Positions 1 through 9,465 of a stretch of DNA of 64,000 nucleotides are shown here, one piece after another (the first letter of the stretch is position 1; each line of letters begins with the position of its first letter). Origin of the DNA: Jejuia pallidilutea (lineage in GTDB: Bacteria > Bacteroidota > Bacteroidia > Flavobacteriales > Flavobacteriaceae); contig NZ_PVEO01000002.1 of assembly GCF_002973595.1 (NCBI RefSeq), positions 434,001 to 498,000 on the forward strand, given 5' to 3'. Below the pieces are notes generated by a model that saw only the letters and a list, made by a program, of their open reading frames with translations, did no database searches and had not been told where the DNA came from. The translations under genes were made by a program, and so were the position numbers.

Positions 1-21
1 CCCGCCCTCGCAGGAATGCAC

Positions 22-123
22 AAAAAAAGGCAAGCTACCTACATCACACCGCTACGACCATATACCTTTGCTGCGTTCCCGCCCTGGAGGATTCTACAGG
101 AGCTGGTTGTGTAGGACTTGCCG
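22..123 (-). ncRNA. ffs: SRP RNA (small bacterial 4.5S type)
   Basis: Scaffold RNA of the signal recognition particle, which binds Ffh and targets membrane and secreted proteins. On the minus strand the segment carries the conserved apical region CAGGGCGGGAACGCAGCAA. The two ends pair into a long helix: positions 105-122 (GGTTGTGTAGGACTTGCC) match 29-50. The 3' arm is followed by a run of seven T at 22-28, as in an intrinsic terminator. A TATCTTTG -7 box lies at 128-135, which puts the 5' end near 122-123. Size of about 100 nt fits the small SRP RNA class. The extent is inferred from pairing and was not measured. Confidence 0.88.
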
Positions 124-127
124 ATGG

Positions 128-159
128 CAAAGATACAATCTTTTAAAATTTTCACAATG
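128..159 (-). promoter_or_regulatory. Bacteroidetes-type promoter of the SRP RNA
   Basis: On the minus strand TATCTTTG (128-135) matches the -7 consensus TAnnTTTG of Bacteroidetes. A TTG lies at 155-157, at roughly the spacing of the -33 element. The predicted transcription start, about 5-7 nt downstream, coincides with the first base of the SRP RNA helix. Confidence 0.6.
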
Positions 160-212
160 ATTTTTTAAACCGATTTTTAATAAATATATTCGGCATAAAT
201 TAAGTGTTACCA

Positions 213-1247
213 ATGAAAACGTATAAACAACTCACACTCATCGCATTATTATTTCTGTTGGTGTCTTGTGGCTCTAATTCCGGACAAAAGAAAGACTATT
301 TTAGTATTGTAACTAATGCCGAAAAAGGTAATATTTCAATTAAAGAAACGCTTAAACTATCTCTGGAAAACAAAAAAAAGCATACCATAGACTCTGTAAT
401 TTATAAACTCGATGGAAAAACAATTTCTAATAGTTACGCGCTAAACAATCATAAACTGGGAAAGCACCCAATTGAAGCACTGGTGTATTTTAATGGTGAA
501 CACACACAAACAATAACTTCATCTATTACTATTTTGAATGATGCGTCACCAAAAATTTATAAATACAGAATTATTAACGAATACCCTCATGATATTACCT
601 CCTATACACAAGGTTTAGAGTTTTATAATGGAAAGCTGTATGAAAGTACTGGACAATATAAAGAATCTAAATTGCGACAAGTTGATTATAAAACAGGAAA
701 CGTTATTAAAAACGTAAATTTAGCCGATGCCTATTTTGGTGAAGGATTAACTATTGTGAACGATAAAATTTACCAACTAACATGGAAAGCCGGTGTGGGC
801 TTAGTTTACGATGTACAAACATTAGAAAAAACAGGTAGCTTTAAATACGGAAAAAGTAAAGAAGGTTGGGGCTTAACACACAATAATTCGCATATTTATA
901 AGAGTGATGGTAGCGAAAACATTTGGTTGCTTAACCCAGAAACCCTAACTGAAGAAGACAATATACAGGTATACACCAATAAAGGAAAAATTACCGAAAT
1001 AAACGAAATGGAATGGATAAATGGCAAAATTTATGCGAACCGGTACCAAAAAAATGGTGTTGCTATTATTAACCCCAAAAATGGAGCTGTTGAAGGCGTT
1101 ATAGACTTTACGCCACTTAAAAACAAAGTAACCCAACACGAAAAACTAGACGTTTTAAATGGTATTGCTTACAACACAGAAACCAAAACTATTTTTGTTA
1201 CAGGTAAACGATGGGATAAATTGTTTGAGGTTGAAGTCGTTGAATAA
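213..1247 (+). CDS. Glutaminyl-peptide cyclotransferase-like lipoprotein
   Basis: Predicted extracytoplasmic lipoprotein of 344 residues resembling plant-type glutaminyl cyclases (Glu_cyclase_2 family), which cyclise N-terminal glutamine to pyroglutamate. The N terminus is a lipoprotein signal ending LLVSCGS. A short Ig-like region (about 35-110) precedes a beta-propeller-like domain containing the typical opening HDITSYTQGLEF and repeated GKLYES / GKIYANRY strands. A GTG nine bases upstream (204) is in frame, but the ATG at 213 gives a normal signal peptide and is preferred. It stands alone on the plus strand and converges with the next gene. Catalytic activity is inferred from family resemblance only. 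Confidence 0.8.
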   Translation: MKTYKQLTLIALLFLLVSCGSNSGQKKDYFSIVTNAEKGNISIKETLKLSLENKKKHTIDSVIYKLDGKTISNSYALNNHKLGKHPIEALVYFNGEHTQTITSSITILNDASPKIYKYRIINEYPHDITSYTQGLEFYNGKLYESTGQYKESKLRQVDYKTGNVIKNVNLADAYFGEGLTIVNDKIYQLTWKAGVGLVYDVQTLEKTGSFKYGKSKEGWGLTHNNSHIYKSDGSENIWLLNPETLTEEDNIQVYTNKGKITEINEMEWINGKIYANRYQKNGVAIINPKNGAVEGVIDFTPLKNKVTQHEKLDVLNGIAYNTETKTIFVTGKRWDKLFEVEVVE

Positions 1248-1266
1248 TATCAATATTTCATTTTTA

Positions 1267-1605
1267 TTACCATTTTAGTATAAAATTTTGAGTATTCGAA
1301 TCCTCGATAGGTAAATCATCTGTACTATATAAAAATTTCTCGTTATAATAAAAGCGTACACTATATTGACCTTTTTTAAGCTGGAATTGAACCACCCCAA
1401 TACTATCAGTTTTCATTCGTTGACGCTCATGAAATTCCCACATACCAAATATTGGTTTTTTTATCTCGTAGATTCTTGTTTCTAGACCAATTCTTGGTTT
1501 TTCAGTTGATTCATATAAAGTATAGATTTTTACATTAATTAATTTTTCTTTGCGACAAGAATAAATAGTCAATAAAATTATTGCTAAAAACACTTTAGTT
1601 TTCAT
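1267..1605 (-). CDS. Small lipoprotein of unknown function
   Basis: 112 residues beginning with a lipoprotein signal peptide (MKTKVFLAIILLTIYSC). The mature part is about 95 residues with alternating hydrophobic strands and a segment VQFQLKKGQYSVRFYY that looks like one sheet of a beta-sandwich, as in transthyretin or carboxypeptidase regulatory-like folds. No catalytic motif is visible. It lies downstream of the TonB-dependent receptor but is separated from it by a hairpin, so cotranscription is uncertain. Function not recognised. Confidence 0.65.
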   Translation of the reverse strand: MKTKVFLAIILLTIYSCRKEKLINVKIYTLYESTEKPRIGLETRIYEIKKPIFGMWEFHERQRMKTDSIGVVQFQLKKGQYSVRFYYNEKFLYSTDDLPIEDSNTQNFILKW

Positions 1606-1642
1606 TGTTATTAAAACTTAATTCTATAGCCTAAGATAACTA

Positions 1643-1679
1643 CGAATACTCAAATTTATAAGTTTTATTTAAGTATTCG
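1643..1679 (-). terminator. Hairpin downstream of the TonB-dependent receptor gene
   Basis: CGAATACT (1643-1650) and AGTATTCG (1672-1679) are perfect inverted arms; the match extends to 12 of 13 bases with the adjoining CAAAT / ATTTA. It sits 27 bases past the receptor stop codon. There is no clean T run, so it may terminate transcription or protect the 3' end. Confidence 0.5.
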
Positions 1680-1705
1680 CAATATCTTATACATTGATGG
1701 TTTTA

Positions 1706-3940
1706 CTAAAACCTCACCGAGACTTTTCCTCTTAAAAAGAAAGGTGCTCCTGGTGTAAAATGGATTTCCTCCACAGAATTTGCCTCATTAAATAATCTAC
1801 TTTCTGTAGCAAATTGGGTTTCGTTCCATTCGCTATTAAATAAGTTTTCTATAATTACACCAAAAGTCCAATTGTTATAGTTGTAGTTTATATTAAAATC
1901 GGTAATAAAATAACCTTCCGCGACTATAGAATTATCTTCGTTTGCTGGTCTATCTTTAATATATCTATAAGTTAATCCTCCTGAGAATTTACCCAAATCC
2001 CTAAAACTAAAACCACCTGCCGATGTTACATCTGGCGCCAACGGAATATAGTCTTGTCCATTTGGTGCTTCTGTGCTTCTTGCATATGTGTAATTTATAT
2101 CTGTATTGAAATATAGCCAATCTGCAATTTGATATCGTAATCCAAAATCAACACCATAACGTGCTGTTTTGCCACTAGGTTCAACAATAGCGGCATCTCC
2201 AACATACACAAACTCTTGCTGCAAAAACAACGACCAAAGTGAAGCATTAATTGCTAATCGGCTGGTTGGTTTTAGCACAGTTCCTAAATCTGTACTAAAA
2301 GCAGTTGGTAATATTTGCTCGCCATTTTGGGCAGTAACAACGCGGGTATCATTAGAGTGATAGCCCAAACCTGTCTTTAAGAAAAACTGGGTTTGCGCAG
2401 AGGCAGCGTAAATAAAATTTAGTTTTGGGCTTAATAACACCTTGTTTTCGCTCTTGCTATCGTAAGTTTCAGAAAGTAAATCTTCATAATCAAACGTAAA
2501 GTAATCTAATCGTATGCCTGGATTAAACGTCCATTTATCAACTTTATAGTTTAAGTCGGCAAAGGAAAATGCGTTAAGTTCGTCTACATTTCCAAAAGCT
2601 AGTCGCTCCAACAATTCTTTTCTGTTTTTGGTACGAGATAATTGCACATCATTTACATCATCGTATCTAAAGCCAATACCTATACGATATTTTAACTGTT
2701 GGTTCTCGTTGTTTAAACGAAACGATTTTTGATAAACACTTTTAGCCCCAATAATTGTTCTGTCCTCATATTGTCTTATTTGGTCTGCATTAACAGGATC
2801 TTCCAGAAAAAAGGTAAAGTTTGAAAATAGCTCAAAATCGTATTGCGTTATATACGCCGAGGATTCAATACTGGAATATTCATCTAAATGCTTAACATGG
2901 TTTAGCCATATATTTGTTCTACTTGTATTACCACCCTCGGTATCATCAATAGCACCAAACCTACCAATTAAACCCTGATCTACAGCACGTTGCGGTATTT
3001 GTCCCGAAGCATCCCATTTACTTTGAAAATGCGAGAGCGATAAACTAAACTCTTGGTCTTTAAAATTATTATAGTTGTAGCGCCCCATTATATTTAAACG
3101 GTTAAAGTTTTGTGGAGACTCAAAAACACCATCGGTTAGGTTCATTTCGCTTGCTACATAAGCATTACTATTTTTACCATCTAAAATTTTTAGCATACTC
3201 ATGGCGCGCACCGTATTAAACTGGCCAGCTTCAACAGAAATTACATTATCATCAATAGTCTTTTTTGTTTGTATATCTACGTAACCTGCGGTATTAAAGT
3301 TTCCTTTATCTGCATAGTAAGAGCCTTTTCCAAAATCTAAATAGTCAATAGTTTCGGGGATTATAAAATGCATGTCGGCATATCCTTGTCCGTGGGCATG
3401 CGATACCATATTTACAGGCATACCGTCTACACCAATGGCAATATCGGTACCATGATCTATATCAAAGCCTCTTAAAAAAATTTGTTCTGCCTTACCACCA
3501 CCCGCATGCTGACCAATAATAAGACCGGGAATTTTACGTAAAATTTCTTGTGAAGATTTTACAGGACTGGTTTTTAAATCTACATTAACAAAGTTACTTA
3601 GCACGTTTACTTTTGAAACTATTAAAACCTGATCTAAGGATGCAGATGATATTTTCATCGTTATTTCTATGCTATTATCTAAATGAGATTCGTTTACAGT
3701 AAGTTCGTAGTTCTCGTAACCTAATTGATTGAAATAAATAACGTCTCCAACCGAAACATCGGTAATTTTAAAATATCCTGAAACATTGGTATAAGTATAA
3801 CTCCCTGTATTTTTATTATAGACCCCAACACCTTGTATTGGTTTACTATTTTCTTCAGATGTAACTATTCCGTTAAGTTCATGAGCGTTTACACTGCTAA
3901 CAACAGCTAACAGCACAAAAAATATAATATACTTTTTCAT
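1706..3940 (-). CDS. TonB-dependent outer-membrane receptor
   Basis: 744 residues. A signal peptide is followed by a carboxypeptidase-regulatory-like domain (about 20-100: LNGIVTSEENSKPIQGVGV, then SGYFKITDV), a plug domain (about 110-230) and a 22-strand-type barrel ending in the aromatic terminus SVRF. The plug contains SSQEILRKIPGLIIGQ and an unusual His-bearing stretch VSHAHGQGYADMHF. The receptor is not paired with a SusD, so it more likely imports a small ligand such as a metal or metal complex than a glycan. The His-rich small protein encoded just upstream supports a metal, but this is inference; the ligand is unknown. Confidence 0.88.
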   Translation of the reverse strand: MKKYIIFFVLLAVVSSVNAHELNGIVTSEENSKPIQGVGVYNKNTGSYTYTNVSGYFKITDVSVGDVIYFNQLGYENYELTVNESHLDNSIEITMKISSASLDQVLIVSKVNVLSNFVNVDLKTSPVKSSQEILRKIPGLIIGQHAGGGKAEQIFLRGFDIDHGTDIAIGVDGMPVNMVSHAHGQGYADMHFIIPETIDYLDFGKGSYYADKGNFNTAGYVDIQTKKTIDDNVISVEAGQFNTVRAMSMLKILDGKNSNAYVASEMNLTDGVFESPQNFNRLNIMGRYNYNNFKDQEFSLSLSHFQSKWDASGQIPQRAVDQGLIGRFGAIDDTEGGNTSRTNIWLNHVKHLDEYSSIESSAYITQYDFELFSNFTFFLEDPVNADQIRQYEDRTIIGAKSVYQKSFRLNNENQQLKYRIGIGFRYDDVNDVQLSRTKNRKELLERLAFGNVDELNAFSFADLNYKVDKWTFNPGIRLDYFTFDYEDLLSETYDSKSENKVLLSPKLNFIYAASAQTQFFLKTGLGYHSNDTRVVTAQNGEQILPTAFSTDLGTVLKPTSRLAINASLWSLFLQQEFVYVGDAAIVEPSGKTARYGVDFGLRYQIADWLYFNTDINYTYARSTEAPNGQDYIPLAPDVTSAGGFSFRDLGKFSGGLTYRYIKDRPANEDNSIVAEGYFITDFNINYNYNNWTFGVIIENLFNSEWNETQFATESRLFNEANSVEEIHFTPGAPFFLRGKVSVRF

Positions 3941-4049
3941 TTTTTTTTTGGTTTTGAGGGCAGATTTGTAAGTGCATATAAAAATGCCCAGAATTTTGGT
4001 GATACTTCTATGTAATAATATTTTAGGAATACAACTTTATTAATAGCCC

Positions 4050-4496
4050 TTAACAAAGCTGCAAAATATAAATTTTGGGAGGCACTTTTATTTTATTAAA
4101 AAATCTTCTTGTTTTGTTTTCTCTGTAATAAATTCTATCTAACAACGGATTTAATAAATTGATTTTCATTAATTTAAGCCGAATAAAACAAAAATACTTA
4201 TCAAAATCAATATTTATAATTTTTGATTTTCTAGGTTTTGTATTACTTGTTTCAGCACTTAACAAATAACTTACAAAAGCAATTATCTTGTGCTCTTGAG
4301 AATATATAGTTCTTGTTTTATGATGAGTTTCCATTCTAAAATTATGAGTATGGTGCAAAACCGCAGTATCTTCATTAAAATTATGCGATATATTATGTAA
4401 AACCACTATAAATGCTTCTTTGAATGGTATAAGCAGATATAAAACACCCATTGCTATAACTAGAAATTTTATAATATTTATTCTAAACCCTTTCAT
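4050..4496 (-). CDS. Small His-rich membrane-anchored protein upstream of TonB receptor
   Basis: 148 residues with one N-terminal membrane segment or uncleaved signal (about 8-28), then a histidine-rich stretch with HHTHNF and METHHK, and a basic C-terminal third rich in Lys and Arg. No family was recognised. The gene ends 109 bases before the receptor start and is on the same strand, so a shared transcript is likely. Small proteins of this layout upstream of receptors in Bacteroidetes are often metal-related; here this is suggested only by the histidines. The basic, AT-rich C-terminal part might include out-of-family read-through sequence. Confidence 0.55.
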   Translation of the reverse strand: MKGFRINIIKFLVIAMGVLYLLIPFKEAFIVVLHNISHNFNEDTAVLHHTHNFRMETHHKTRTIYSQEHKIIAFVSYLLSAETSNTKPRKSKIINIDFDKYFCFIRLKLMKINLLNPLLDRIYYRENKTRRFFNKIKVPPKIYILQLC

Positions 4497-5109
4497 TTTG
4501 CGCTTTTATTTTCCTCTGGCTATTAACAATTAGCATAAAAGTTTATAGTTGGCAAATTAAATACCTTACACAATAAAACATTTAACTATTACAGTTTTTA
4601 TATACACATACACTACTTTTTTTAAGTGTAATCTGCATATACTTCTTAATTGCTAAAAAGATTATGCCCATTTAAACTACCTACGAAAATTTTATTCAAG
4701 TGGTTTCGTTTTTTTAATAAATAAGGTTCGTTCTGGGATTAAAAAAATATATATGCTAGTCTTAATGCGATGTAAATGAAACAAATAGATGTATTCAGAT
4801 ATTTAATATCCTGTTACATATTTTGTTTTAAATTCTGTATTTACTTATTAATAAATAAGGATAGTAAACAAGAAACATAATATACATTGCCTACAATTTA
4901 AATTGAATACGTTTAGTAATTCGCTTTTTTAAAAAGATAGAAGATCTCACATGCTTAATTACTACATAACTACAGTCTAAATTACTGCTTTTGGTATTAA
5001 ATGAATAGCAGTTAGAGCGCGGATAACCTATTTGGGTTTAAACCCCACTCTAACTTACATTTTAAGCTAGGGTTGGTTGGCTTACTAAACTATTCATTGC
5101 TTTTTAATT
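4497..5109. other. Intergenic region, no gene seen
   Basis: About 613 bases of very AT-rich DNA between the His-rich protein gene (start at 4496, minus strand) and the 3' end of the fructokinase. No ORF of substance, tRNA or clear TAnnTTTG promoter was found. The only structured element is the inverted repeat at 5010-5055. Confidence 0.5.
5010..5055 (-). repeat. Nested inverted repeat at the 3' end of the fructan locus
   Basis: AGTTAGAG (5010-5017) pairs with CTCTAACT (5048-5055), and a perfect 12-bp palindrome GGGTTTAAACCC lies inside at 5034-5045. It begins 55 bases past the fructokinase stop. It may be a transcript end or stabilising structure; no T run follows, so terminator status is uncertain. 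Confidence 0.4.
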
Positions 5110-5997
5110 TTATTTCGGGTTTATAAAATTGTGTATTTCTGTTAGAGGTATATTTGGATTAGCACCTTTGCTTTGCGCTACCAAAGCACCTACAGCACAA
5201 GCAAAATCTATTGCCTCTTGTGGTTTCGAATCATTTAGTAATTTACTAATTAGCGCACCTAAAAAAGAATCTCCAGCCCCTACTGTATCTACCACCTTTA
5301 TTAAATAGCCACAGTTGTAATACAGTTTACCATTATATAACAAAATAGCACCATGGTTTCCCATAGTTACACAAATATGCTTTGTATTTGTTTTTTCTGC
5401 TATATACATAAGATTCTGTTCTAGGGAATTAAAAACCGATCCCATAGATTTACTTACCTCGTATAATTCGTCATCATTAAACTTTATAAAATCCGCTTTA
5501 TCCATAAGGTAAAACAGCACATCGTTAGTATAGTGTGGAGGCCTTAGGTTTAAATCAAATATTTTATAGTTAGCAAGTTCCAGAAGTGCATAAAGTGTTT
5601 CTCTAGACACTGCATCTCTTGAGGCCAGACTTCCATATACAAAAGCATCGGCATTTTTTGTGATTTTCTTGTTATCTTCGGTTAACACAATTTTATCCCA
5701 GGCTCTAGGATACTCTATATCGTAAGTAGCAGAACCTTTTTGGTTTAGTGTTACTTTTACGCTTCCTGTTGCATATGTGTTATGCAATTTAACACAACCT
5801 GTGTCTACACCATTTTTTTTAATAAAATCTAATAAAACAGTACCTTTTGTATCTGTACCAATAGCACTAATCATTGCAACGTTATTACCAAAACACTTTA
5901 ACCTCATAGCAACATTTAGAGGGGCTCCACCAATATTTTCGTGGGTTGGAAAAACATCCCATAAAACTTCGCCAAAACATGCTATATTTTTTTTCAC
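5110..5997 (-). CDS. Fructokinase, PfkB family
   Basis: Cytoplasmic sugar kinase of 295 residues that should phosphorylate fructose with ATP, feeding glycolysis. The N terminus ACFGEVLWDVFP followed by IGGAPLNVA is the substrate-binding signature, and VDTVGAGDSFLGAL near residue 240 is the PfkB C-terminal signature with the catalytic Asp in GAGD. Length is normal for the family. It is the last gene of the fructan locus, 15 bases downstream of a GH32 gene, matching the kinase in the B. thetaiotaomicron fructan locus. Fructose specificity is inferred mainly from this context. Confidence 0.9.
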   Translation of the reverse strand: MKKNIACFGEVLWDVFPTHENIGGAPLNVAMRLKCFGNNVAMISAIGTDTKGTVLLDFIKKNGVDTGCVKLHNTYATGSVKVTLNQKGSATYDIEYPRAWDKIVLTEDNKKITKNADAFVYGSLASRDAVSRETLYALLELANYKIFDLNLRPPHYTNDVLFYLMDKADFIKFNDDELYEVSKSMGSVFNSLEQNLMYIAEKTNTKHICVTMGNHGAILLYNGKLYYNCGYLIKVVDTVGAGDSFLGALISKLLNDSKPQEAIDFACAVGALVAQSKGANPNIPLTEIHNFINPK

Positions 5998-6012
5998 AAT
6001 TATGTTTTTATA

Positions 6013-8268
6013 TTATTTTTTAGTAGGCGCAACATAATCCCATTCTATAGATTGCATTGGCCAAATGTGTAGTTTTTTTAATGTTGAATTTGCATCAAAC
6101 CCCATTAGCTCAATATGCTGCGCTTCTGGATCTGAAAAATAAATACGATCCGTTATGGAAACCTCATCATTTATATAAATCTCTATCATAGATTTATCTA
6201 AGAAAATACGCAAATTCAATATATCGCTTTCTGAAACTGGTGCTGTAAGCGGCTTAAATTTTCGCTCTGGATTGCTTTGTACTTTATTAAAAACAACCGA
6301 TTTTATCTCAGGATCATAATATACCATTGCTTGTGGATTTCCTGAAATAGATTTACGAACAACTATGCCCTGTTTTACCTGTTTAGGTTTAAACTGTAAT
6401 GCAATTTCTAGCTGATCGCCCTTAACCGTTTTAAGGGTTGTATTTACCTCTGAAATTTTACAATCATTACATAAAACTATTGGTTTTTTTCTTAAGCTTT
6501 CAAGTTCTGCAATTGGAGCAAAATGAAGTTTTTCCTCCTTATCTATCCACAAGTAAATTGGCAAACCTGCGTTATGCGCCCACCCCATTTTGTAATTATC
6601 TAAACTTCCATGTTTTCCTTGTGCTATGGAGAACACTATAGACCTGTTGGTTTTAGGATCTACCAAACCACTTTGCCCTGTAAAACCAAAATCGCCATAA
6701 TCAAGCAATTTGGGGGTGTCGTGGTCTGGGATAAACGTTTTACTATTTTTATCGAATGCTCCTATCCAATAAAAAACTTCAACATCGGCATTATCCCTTA
6801 AAGGCAATACCATTAAAATATATTTATTGGTAGGGCTACCACTTTTGGTTGGTAGTGGTAAAAATATAGGCAACTCCCACACACCGCCCATAAATGGATA
6901 TTTATTTATATCGGTTTTATAAAATGGATGCAAATATTGCCAGTTTTTAGCATCTTTAGATTCGAATAAAGCTGCTGTTCCACCTTGGTCTTTTATACCG
7001 CTACCAACAATCATATAATACGTTTTGTCTATTTTGAATATAAAAGGGTCGCGAAATTCTCTATGTAAATATTCTGATGGTTTTTCAACAATAAGGCCAG
7101 TTTTTTTCCATTGCACCAAATTCTTGTCATTTTTATCCTTTGGTACAGCTATAGAAGCATATTGGTTTTCTTTTTTACTATCGTTACCAGCAGTGTAAAA
7201 AAGCATAGGTGTATTGTTTGGACCTATGTAAGCGGATCCAGACCAAATACCATCAGGATCCAGATGCCCTTTTTCTGGCGCCAAGGCAATATCGGCATGT
7301 TTCCAGTGTACCATATCATTACTCACCCAATGCCCCCAGTGAATTTGCCCCCAATACGGACCAAAAGGATTGTGTTGATAGAAAAGATGGTATGTTCCGT
7401 TGTAAAATAAGGGTGCATGTGGTTCGTTCATCCAATGTGCTGGAGGAATAGCATGGTAATTTGGGCGGTAGTTATCGCTAACTTTAGAGTGCTTAAGCCT
7501 TAAAACTTCCTTTAAGTTTTTGTTGCTGTGCGATTTATAATCAATATAACTTGTATCAAATTGCGAAGCAATAGGTTTTATAGATAATTCATCAAGCAAA
7601 CCATTTATAGTGTTGAATTTAAACTTTTCCCCAAACCCACTAGCATTGGAATTTCTTCCTATAGTAAGCAGGTAATTATCGGACTTAAATAGATGGTTTA
7701 TAATATCTTTATCCAATACCGCATTTAATAATTCTTTTTCATTAACAAATACCTTGATAGTATCATCTGTTTGAATAATACTCACAAAGCTCCAAGAGTT
7801 TTTTGGTAGGAACAGCTCATCATTTGTAATATATTGTTTTGTAGCTCCTAATGAATATTGAATGGCTAATTGCCCATGTTTTAGAAACCCTACTTTAAAT
7901 GAATTGATGTCCGTTTTAGCACTATAATCAATAATACTAGATATTTTATTATCTATAGCATTATCAAAAGCTCGGGGGGCAATCCAAAAGCTTAAAACAA
8001 ATTGTTTTGGTAGTGTATATTCCTTAATTTCCATATAGGTAGAATAGCCATCAAAAAGAAGCGCTCCATTACCTGTTCCTACATTTTTCCAAAGTAAATG
8101 AGGTGTCTTAGAATTCAAATCGTAACTAGAATTGTACAGTTGTGCTTTATACTCTTTTTGAAATGATTTCCACCACTCTGGCCCATCAAAACTAATATCG
8201 ATAGGTTGTGCTTTAATCGTTGAAAAAATTAAAAAGAAAAATAGGGTTATTTTGTAAGGAAAATTCAT
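6013..8268 (-). CDS. GH32 fructanase-like protein with N-terminal LamG domain and Glu at the nucleophile site
   Basis: 751 residues: signal peptide (1-20, ending KAQP, no lipobox, so periplasmic or secreted), a concanavalin/LamG-like domain (about 25-235), a GH32 five-bladed propeller (about 268-590) and the GH32 C-terminal beta-sandwich (about 600-745). Family motifs are visible: the nucleophile block reads WMNEPHAP (279-286), so Glu282 replaces the usual Asp of WMNDPNG. FRDPFIF supplies the transition-state Asp407, and WELP supplies the acid/base Glu465 but lacks the usual Cys of WECP. It follows a hairpin terminator and precedes the kinase by 15 bases. GH32 enzymes cleave fructosyl linkages in inulin, levan or sucrose; with Glu282 the activity is uncertain. 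Confidence 0.85.
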   Translation of the reverse strand: MNFPYKITLFFFLIFSTIKAQPIDISFDGPEWWKSFQKEYKAQLYNSSYDLNSKTPHLLWKNVGTGNGALLFDGYSTYMEIKEYTLPKQFVLSFWIAPRAFDNAIDNKISSIIDYSAKTDINSFKVGFLKHGQLAIQYSLGATKQYITNDELFLPKNSWSFVSIIQTDDTIKVFVNEKELLNAVLDKDIINHLFKSDNYLLTIGRNSNASGFGEKFKFNTINGLLDELSIKPIASQFDTSYIDYKSHSNKNLKEVLRLKHSKVSDNYRPNYHAIPPAHWMNEPHAPLFYNGTYHLFYQHNPFGPYWGQIHWGHWVSNDMVHWKHADIALAPEKGHLDPDGIWSGSAYIGPNNTPMLFYTAGNDSKKENQYASIAVPKDKNDKNLVQWKKTGLIVEKPSEYLHREFRDPFIFKIDKTYYMIVGSGIKDQGGTAALFESKDAKNWQYLHPFYKTDINKYPFMGGVWELPIFLPLPTKSGSPTNKYILMVLPLRDNADVEVFYWIGAFDKNSKTFIPDHDTPKLLDYGDFGFTGQSGLVDPKTNRSIVFSIAQGKHGSLDNYKMGWAHNAGLPIYLWIDKEEKLHFAPIAELESLRKKPIVLCNDCKISEVNTTLKTVKGDQLEIALQFKPKQVKQGIVVRKSISGNPQAMVYYDPEIKSVVFNKVQSNPERKFKPLTAPVSESDILNLRIFLDKSMIEIYINDEVSITDRIYFSDPEAQHIELMGFDANSTLKKLHIWPMQSIEWDYVAPTKK

Positions 8269-8303
8269 AGGAAAAATACTGCGTGTTATAGTAGCTTTTA
8301 GCT

Positions 8304-8338
8304 AAAAAAAAGGGAACAGGTAAAAACTACCCGCTCCC
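8304..8338 (-). terminator. Intrinsic terminator inside the fructan locus
   Basis: Read on the minus strand, GGGAGCGGGTA (8338-8328) pairs with TACCTGTTCCC (8322-8312) over 11 positions allowing two G-U pairs, with a 5-base loop, followed by a run of eight T (8311-8304). It lies directly after the 368-residue glycan-binding gene and before the GH32-kinase pair, so it should cut or reduce transcription into those two genes. Confidence 0.8.
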
Positions 8339-8352
8339 TCAACTAAACTAAA

Positions 8353-9459
8353 CTACTTACTACTCAAATAATCTATACTGTTTTTATACACTTTATGTAC
8401 GTTGCTTAAATATGGGTTGTCTCTGCCGTCGTTCATGCTCCATTCCATTCCACCAATACCTATGGTTATCATATACCCTTTAAATCTTTCAAAAGGATTC
8501 CAAACAATTATCCCACCAAATGCTTGTCCGTCTACTGCCCAATCCCAAGCAGCAATAGGTTCTGCATTATAAAGTGAATTAAAGGTAGCATAAGGTGCAG
8601 TTTCAATAGAATTGAAATTCCAAAGTGCATTGTGGTCTTCTTTGTATCCGGCATTAATTACAAATGCTTTGTTGGCATCGTAAAATTCTAATCCGTTTGA
8701 AATAATATTTGCTACGCTAGAGTTGGTAAACCCAATGCCCCAAGTATCTGGATTAGAACCTCCTACCCCTGTTCCAATAATATTTCTTAAACCAGAAGTA
8801 TCCCTACCAAGTTCTTCCACAAGACCAGTACCTAGCAATCCTGCCACTATTTTACCACCTTGAACGTAAAACTTAGATAGTACATTTAGCTTTTCTAATA
8901 AAGCAGTTGGTTGGTTAGAGGAGCCAACTTGATCGTGCACATACACAATAACGTTTACACCATTTAAGGCATCGTCTGAAAGGGCTTCATAAGAAATATA
9001 AACAAAGTCGCTGCCATAAGTAGCTTGTGTCCATAAGGCAGCTGCTTTTACATCGTCATCAGCAATATCATCAATAGTAGCACCATCGCCTAAAAAAGCT
9101 ATTTTGGAAGGTAATAATGTAGCATTTATTGTATAAGTTCTATCGGAAACACCGTTATTAACAACAAGTTCTACAGGCGTGTTTAAATCTAAGGTAGATC
9201 CGCTTTCTGGAGTTATAGTTACACCTTTTGGCGCAGTAGCCTCGAACGAGACACCACTTAAATCTGTATTACCTACTAAACTTACATTTATTTTTCCTGC
9301 TAAATGATCTATTTCGGCACTTTTATTATTTATTAAAACGCTTTCTACTATATTAAGAACCTCTGGTCCTTCCATATAGTTTTCTCTTTCATCGCAAGAT
9401 TGTAGTCCTAAAACTAGAACCATAATTGCGATGGCTTTTTTTATAATTAGTTTTTTCAT
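8353..9459 (-). CDS. Surface glycan-binding lipoprotein (DUF5018/DUF4960-like)
   Basis: 368-residue lipoprotein (signal ends LGLQSCDE). Residues about 35-115 form one Ig-like DUF5018-type domain with the hallmark pattern VTITPESGSTLDLNTPVELVV. Residues about 118-368 form a DUF4960-like domain beginning SKIAFLGDGATIDDI and ending with the Trp-rich segments AAWDWAVDG and GGMEWSMNDG. The position after SusCD corresponds to BT1761, the levan-binding protein of the B. thetaiotaomicron fructan locus. It would hold fructan at the cell surface for degradation and SusC uptake. It is a shorter paralogue of the preceding gene, six bases away. The binding role is inferred from position and family resemblance. 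Confidence 0.78.
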   Translation of the reverse strand: MKKLIIKKAIAIMVLVLGLQSCDERENYMEGPEVLNIVESVLINNKSAEIDHLAGKINVSLVGNTDLSGVSFEATAPKGVTITPESGSTLDLNTPVELVVNNGVSDRTYTINATLLPSKIAFLGDGATIDDIADDDVKAAALWTQATYGSDFVYISYEALSDDALNGVNVIVYVHDQVGSSNQPTALLEKLNVLSKFYVQGGKIVAGLLGTGLVEELGRDTSGLRNIIGTGVGGSNPDTWGIGFTNSSVANIISNGLEFYDANKAFVINAGYKEDHNALWNFNSIETAPYATFNSLYNAEPIAAWDWAVDGQAFGGIIVWNPFERFKGYMITIGIGGMEWSMNDGRDNPYLSNVHKVYKNSIDYLSSK

Positions 9460-9465
9460 GCTTTT

